Assembly (NCBI GenBank): GCA_026260175.1
Contig: JAKCWW010000001.1
Span: 1 to 64,000 of the forward strand
DNA length: 64,000 nucleotides
Direction: 5' to 3'
DNA from: Reticulitermes lucifugus
Lineage: Eukaryota > Arthropoda > Insecta > Blattodea > Rhinotermitidae
Each line of letters starts with the position of its first letter. The stretch's first letter is position 1. Positions 59,442 through 64,000 of the stretch are shown here, in pieces. Below the pieces are notes generated by a model. It did not search any database. It saw only the letters and a list, made by a program, of their open reading frames with translations, and was not told where the DNA came from. Position numbers and translations under genes: made by a program.

Positions 59442-59752
59442 TGATCAGCATTTTCCCGTGTGGTGACCAGGAATTAGAAGAGCCCCAACGTACCCTATGC
59501 ATGTCGTAAGAGGCGACTAAAATGGGGACCCAGTGTCTGGGAGTATAACTGGACCACCCTGCCTCTGGGGGACATACGGAGACACTGGAGAAGGAAAACT
59601 CATATAAAACCCGGTCCACCAGAGTGGTGGTTAGGCAAGGGGGTAACAACTCCTTCCTGTAAAACATTTAATCGTTCAGAAGCCCAATGATCTAGGGAGG
59701 CTAAGGTCAAACTTAAAGGACCGTAATGCCATAGAAGAAGATGATCAGCATT
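59442..59752 (+). mobile_element. Short retroposed element with 11-bp target duplication
   Basis: An insertion of 289 bp (59453-59741) flanked by TGATCAGCATT at 59442-59452 and 59742-59752. It contains TGCATGTCGTAAGAGGCGAC (a sequence typical of insect LINE 5' regions) and ends ATGCCATAGAAGAAGA, a GAA-type tail like that of the LINE at 61443. It reads as a compact non-autonomous element built from LINE ends, or an internally deleted LINE. No protein is encoded. Confidence 0.75.
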
Positions 59753-59819
59753 GGGTGCTGTGCGTGAATTTAATTTTTCTTTCTGTCCGTGCAGTGTAAC
59801 CCTGCGTTACGCGATATTT

Positions 59820-59942
59820 GACAAACGGTTTAAGCTTGGGAAAGTTACTATCTTCCGGCATTTGACATCTTGTATTAGCCTCAAATCACACAGAATAGTA
59901 ATAATAATTTCTGAATGCCGTTCACCGCTCACTTAAATTTGG
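59820..59942 (-). pseudogene. Probable relic of exon 5 of the OR paralogue
   Basis: After an acceptor-like TTATTTCAG, the minus strand reads SEIIITILCDLRLIQDV and then KCRKIVTFPSLNRL. This parallels SSIIIIMVRTKRPVQI and MRPLGTLSLEMF of exon 5 at 36007-36162, and the last part is close to the general OR pattern GK..TFSL..F. It lies just beyond the lower edge of the duplicated block, which is where exon 5 lies relative to the block in the other copy. The upstream AAYSCDWY part is not recognisable. The call rests on weak similarity plus position. Confidence 0.4.
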
Positions 59943-60149
59943 CTGAAATAATTTTAGCTGAAACTTAAAAAAACTAAAAGCAGTGACTCAGTATACAAGA
60001 TAATCCCGGAATAGTCTACAGTTATTCAGCTGATGAGTAAATTGTTTCTAGTGGAACCCCGAAGCTTGTTAGAGTTATGCAATTTCGCCTGTGTACCTAA
60101 TGAACCAGGACTTCACATTCAGTTCTTCTATATTGTCATATTTTGTGTG

Positions 60150-60385
60150 CATAGAAAGTTTCACTATGGAACATATTACGTACTGGCCAACGGATACTGT
60201 CTCTCTCTTCTGGTCAAAAAACACCACCCCCTCTCCATTTCCTACATCATAATAGTTTGTTATGGAATTCACAAGACCAAGGAACTGGCTTCCTTTTGAG
60301 TCATTTCATTTTGATCCCACGTGCTCATATCTCAGTTTCTAGCATGCATTTTAATATTGTCCTCCCAGCTGTGCTTCTGTCTTCA
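60150..60385 (-). mobile_element. Decayed LINE fragment at the edge of duplicated block B
   Basis: The minus strand at 60340-60380 reads RQKHSWEDNIKMHA, matching RPRRRWEDNIKMDL, and LGLVNSITNYYDVGNGEG follows in the position of WRALVNAVMNLR....NAG. The matching place in block A (around 36655-36695) also keeps YNIKKD. Confidence 0.5.
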
Positions 60386-60917
60386 GAGTACAGTTTTTTC
60401 TTCCAAGTTCAGAGACCGAAGTTCTATATCGAAGTGTTATGCATGCTGTGAATCTCCCTGCCTTCTAACAGTGTCAGAACAAAGTTAGAAATAATGAAGT
60501 CTTTCCTTATAGGCTTCTATATTTCACAGTTTATGACATATTTTATTTCTCTTAGGTTCAAAATATCCGTCTGAGCACTTTGTTTTCATGCATTCACAGT
60601 TTTTCTTACTTCAGAGTCAGGAACATAAAACTACAGAAAGAATTATTTACAAGATGAAAGAAGAAAAAATACTGACATGAAAAAGCACGGGCAGGTTTTG
60701 AAGAGTACCCACTCTTAGGAAAACAAAGACTGCTGAATTATGAAATATGTTCCTCTGCATTCACAACGATGCATGTGCAATACCACACCATATATTCAGC
60801 ATCGGATTTATTGTTTACTTTTTAATTTTCTTTCCTACAAGATCAAACCGATTCACTCTACCAAAAGATATTTATCACACTGGCACAGAATTGTCTGCTT
60901 TGCGGTATCGAAGACCT

Positions 60918-61442
60918 CACACACACACACACACACATACACACTTACTAACACACACTTACTAACACACACTCACACACACATACACACTTACTAACGC
61001 ACACTTACTAACACACACACTCACACACACTTACTAACACACACACACTTACTAACACACACACACTCACACACACTTACTAACACACACTCACACACAC
61101 TTACTAACACGCACTAACACACACACTCACACACACTTACTAACACACACACTCACACACACTTACTAACACACATACTCACACACACTAACACACACAC
61201 ACTTACTAACACACACACACACTTACTAACACACTAACACACACACTCACACACACTTACTAACACACACTCACACACACTTACTGACACACACACTCAC
61301 ACACACACTTACTAAAACACACACACACTTACTAACACACACACACTTACTAACACACATACTCACACACACACTTACTAACACACACACTCACACACAC
61401 ACTTACTAACACACATACTCACACACACTTACTAACACACAC
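60918..61442. repeat. CACA-type satellite, left part
   Basis: About 30 irregular units of the type CACACACACTTACTAACA, with CACTCACACACACTTAC variants. It expanded inside duplicated block B and is absent from block A. Confidence 0.95.
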
Positions 61443-61807
61443 TTCTTCTTCTTTGGTGCAACAGCCTTTTTAGGCCAAGATCGCCCCAATGATCTTCTTC
61501 TATTGATTCCTTTCCTGGGCTTTCCTTTTCCATTGGCTTACTTTAAGAGTCTTGAGGTCGTTTTCTACATCATCAAGCCACCGTGTATCTGGTCTTCCTA
61601 CTTTCCTTTTTACATAAAATGGATCATTAAAAGTGACCTTTTTACAGGGGTTGTTATCATCTGTTCTAAATAGATGTCCTAGCCATCTCAATCGGTTGGC
61701 TTTTACCACTTTAATTACATCTGGCTCTTTATACACGTTGTAAATTTCTGTATTATATCTTATACGCCAAATGCCTCTATCATTCACGGCCCCATATATT
61801 TTTCTCA
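61443..61807 (-). mobile_element. RTE-like LINE fragment inside the satellite
   Basis: The minus strand encodes LRKIYGAVNDRGIWRIRYN, then VIKVVKANRLRWLGHLFRTD, VKRKVGRPDTRWLDDVEND and VSQWKRKAQERNQ. This is the C-terminal region of an RTE-type or similar LINE (RRIYGP..., ..RLRW.GH..RM, GRP..RW.D, W...A.DR..WR). It is one open frame of 114 codons, including satellite-encoded residues at its start. The 3' end GGCTGTTGCACCA is followed by a GAA-type tail. The CACA satellite resumes on the far side. Confidence 0.82.
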
Positions 61808-61872
61808 AACACACACACTTACTAACACACATACTCACACACACTTACTGACACACACACACACACACACAC
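61808..61872. repeat. CACA-type satellite, right part
   Basis: Continuation of 60918-61442 beyond the LINE fragment, with the same CACACTTACTAACACACA units. Confidence 0.95.
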
Positions 61873-62065
61873 CTTCCTTTCGATACTCTTCTGGGCCAGT
61901 TGAATTCATTCACATTTATACTGTATTTCTCTGAACACGTTTTAATATTCTTCTCTTATTTACAATTATTCCTTCCAAATAATGCTTTAATGTGCAAAAG
62001 AAACTTGAGTTCTCGTAATTTGGTATTCTTGGACACGATAATGCGTAGACCTATCCGAAATTACC

Positions 62066-62175
62066 CTGAAGACTGATTCAGATTTTTCCCCCGGAATATT
62101 AGTACGCACTTTCCAGACTTCATACTGTGATGTTGCAGACGTTTACAGCATGAAACTTCACCACCGTGAAAAATC
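62066..62175 (+). repeat. Dispersed repeat C, copy 4 (inside duplicated block B)
   Basis: CCCTGAAGACTGATTCAG, CCCCCGGAATATTAGTACG, GCATGAAACTTCACCACCG. The block-B counterpart of 37467-37570. Confidence 0.55.
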
Positions 62176-62361
62176 TAAATATCATTCATAATGGATTTCT
62201 GACTGTCCTGTACATGATAGCCTACGTCGTGTATCCTGCTAATATCACGCTTCTTTCCTTAGTAACATATAACCATAATATGTCAATTGTAATAATTAAG
62301 GATGCCTTCATTACGTAAGATGTGCTGTTACTGATGTTGAGGTGCGAGTAACCCCAGGTTT

Positions 62362-62646
62362 TCAAGATTGTTTAAAGCTCTCCCATTACAGGCTTGGACA
62401 GGCTCTTAGGGCTGCAGGAGGTTGAGGCTCCCAGAATTTCGGCACATGAAGGTGGTAAGGTTGTCAGCCCTAAGCACCGGCCGCCTTTATCCCGCAGGAG
62501 ATATCCCTGCTACTCATTTTTGTCGACCTCAGGGCCATAGTGCGGCCAGAAGGATTAAGTCAATGAAAAATCCCATCGATTCCATTGGGAATTGAACCTT
62601 CCGGCTTGTAGCGCAGTGACTCAACCAACTGCGTTACCGCGTACCC
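62362..62646 (-). mobile_element. tRNA-derived SINE, family 2, copy 2
   Basis: A box TAACGCAGTTGG at 62624-62635 and B box GGTTCAATTCCC at 62587-62598 on the minus strand. The body contains CCACCTTCATGTGCC and ends in AGAGCCTGTCCAAGCC. It is inserted in block B and missing from block A, so it postdates the duplication. Confidence 0.88.
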
Positions 62647-62982
62647 TAATTGTTTCAAACATATTTAATATGAATCATAATACATTATTATGGAAGTAAA
62701 TATTATTTGGATTATTTTAGATCAGGCCTAAAATTGGTTTGGGTCTTGGTTGTAATTAATTTGTCCAACTTTCGGAAACCTTTGTTGAAGGCTTAGTCTT
62801 CTGTAAAACACAGTAATCTAGTTTTGTTTGTCACCTGCGTAGTAAGACCAGCAGCCAAAGTTTCCTTCTGTTTTTGTCACAAACGTGCTGTGTAATAGGC
62901 GCACTTTGATTACAGGGTGTAAGAGGATAAACACGAGTGCATCATATACACCATAAGACACGGTAGTTAGATATCGACTTAC

Positions 62983-63205
62983 CCTGAGATACTGGTGTCT
63001 TGAACTCTGTCACGCATTTTCAACAAATTTGAAGTCACATGCTTCACGGTGTTGGCTAGTAGTCATATAAATAACGAGAAGACTAAAAAATTCAAAAGTG
63101 TGTTGATGACGTATCCAGTGATGGTAGTAGCTGTGTCGTACATTACACGAAATATATAGAATGGGTTATTCCATGTTTGAAGTGGAACAGTGACTGTGCT
63201 AGTAC
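62983..63205 (-). pseudogene. Odorant receptor paralogue, broken exon
   Basis: The minus strand encodes TVTVPLQTWNNPFYIFRVMY, then a hydrophobic stretch, LLANTVKHVTSNLLKMRD and a donor (CAGG then GTAAGT). It aligns with residues about 174-248 of the OR at 47-48 kb: LPFQT matches VPLQT, FYVFRVIY matches FYIFRVMY, and LLANTLKHATENVL matches LLANTVKHVTSNLL. Relative to that copy it is about three codons shorter near the end of TM4 and has an in-frame TGA just before LLANT. On the upstream side the frame meets TAA, beside an acceptor-like TTTTAAG. No N-terminal coding region is seen up to 64000. It is best read as a pseudogene or a pseudogene fragment. Confidence 0.78.
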
Positions 63206-64000
63206 CTTAAAATAAGAAAGGAATTTCGTGTAATTTGTAAATGAACTACTGACAACAAATTTTAACCTTTCAGAGGCCCTCAGCATTTATATTTGCAGTT
63301 CTTTAAGACACATGGCAACAGAACTAAGTACAATTGCATCTTTGAATTAATCAGAATTAATTAATAGCAATTACAAAGAAATGCGTGCACAGAGTTGACG
63401 TATGGACATTTTTATGTCGCAGTGGATGGGCATATATTGGAATATAATTTGATAAATGTGGTAGAAATGTGTTGTATTTTGTATTATGTTACTAAGTGCA
63501 TGAAACGGTTTGTTTGGAATAAGCACACTTAACGAAATGTCAAGTTGTTTATTAATGAAACAATAAGAGGACATATCACGATTTCAGGATCCTTGAATGC
63601 TGAACTTTATATTGTCTTGGATAATTTTTCATAAATAATATAACAGTGTAGGGTCTATGTAAAGAAATTCAGGATAACTTAAAATGTTGCAGTTCCTTCT
63701 TCTGTGTTTAAAGGTATCGGAAGACGTATTCCTTTATGCAGTAGTTAAAAAAAAACATAAATTATTGATAATACAGTTGATGGTCTGACTGCAAACCGAA
63801 CACTGTTTCTGCCTCTGTTACTCGGGATTTTGTAAGAAAGTGCAGTACTATATTTATGCGACACGTATTCCTATATGACATCTCTTTTAGAGTTAGAAAA
63901 AGTAAATGGAGTCAGAAAGGATTATAAGTCCAATTTCTACGTTTAACGTTCTGTCACTGTGCTGTTATATGTAATTCGTAACTCCAAGGAGGGAAGTCAT
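63206..64000. other. No recognisable gene
   Basis: The upstream part of the OR pseudogene was expected here but no N-terminal OR motif was found. Confidence 0.5.

Larger units (their letters stand above)
60320..62875. repeat. Duplicated block, copy B (beside the OR pseudogene)
   Basis: Homologue of 36640-38045 in the same orientation and order of landmarks. Two insertions account for the extra length: the CACA satellite with its embedded LINE (60918-61872) and a tRNA-derived SINE (62362-62646). The upper edge ends about 110 bases from the OR pseudogene exon. In copy A the matching position is more than 9 kb from exon 1, with exons 2-4 between, which implies a deletion in copy B. Confidence 0.8.

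Noticed and set aside
60740-60997. Frames ending in THTHTH runs
   Set aside because: Products of the CACA satellite.
1-64000. CRISPR arrays, operons, riboswitches, LTR retroelements
   Set aside because: None seen; tandem arrays lack spacers, the genome is eukaryotic, and no paired long terminal repeats or gag/pol-type frames were recognised.

Overview
The window looks like intergenic and intronic DNA from a large, repeat-rich insect genome. It is AT-rich and has almost no long open frames. It carries insect odorant receptor (OR, 7tm_6) exons and many degraded LINEs, tRNA-derived SINEs, Tc1/mariner, pogo-like and hAT-like DNA transposons, foldback elements and satellites. The repeat style suggests a cockroach or termite relative (Blattodea); this is an inference from the repeats, not a species identification.

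Host genes. The only host gene I can support is an odorant receptor on the minus strand. It has a large first coding exon (47247-48001, 251 codons, four membrane segments) and downstream exons at 41692-41853, 39271-39367, 38715-38828 (tentative) and 36007-36162, with compatible splice phases and canonical OR motifs. A 15-codon terminal exon at 32854-32898 is possible but weak. A second, broken OR copy lies at the right edge (62983-63205, with a probable exon-5 relic at 59820-59942). Both loci carry the same ~1.4 kb non-coding block (36640-38045 and 60320-62875), so this looks like an old tandem duplication whose second copy lost its middle exons and decayed.

Layout. 1-10.4 kb: LINE tails, dispersed repeat A, a deleted mariner, a tRNA-derived SINE. 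10.4-12.2 kb: a decayed pogo-like transposon with recognisable ends. 12.5-18.8 kb: a MITE-like inverted repeat, a 51-bp minisatellite, and the longest LINE (1.8 kb, reverse transcriptase domain, minus strand). 19.7-34.6 kb: inverted-repeat elements, a 39-bp minisatellite that reads as a 13-residue repeat, a foldback and a hAT-like relic. 36-48 kb: the OR gene with repeats in its introns. 49-57.3 kb: a Tc1/mariner-like relic, SINEs, microsatellites. 57.3-64 kb: the OR pseudogene copy, a CACA-type satellite containing a LINE fragment, and a short element with an 11-bp target duplication.

The most unusual signal is a recurring stem-loop motif, CTGANGA then a 3-5 bp hairpin then GAAAC, seen at about twenty places. 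It is usually flanked by a short outer helix and several times sits as a head-to-head pair inside a 150-730 bp inverted repeat. It resembles the catalytic core of minimal type I hammerhead ribozymes known from Penelope-like elements. However, almost all copies carry one extra T between CTGANGA and the hairpin, so self-cleavage is a hypothesis, not a reading.
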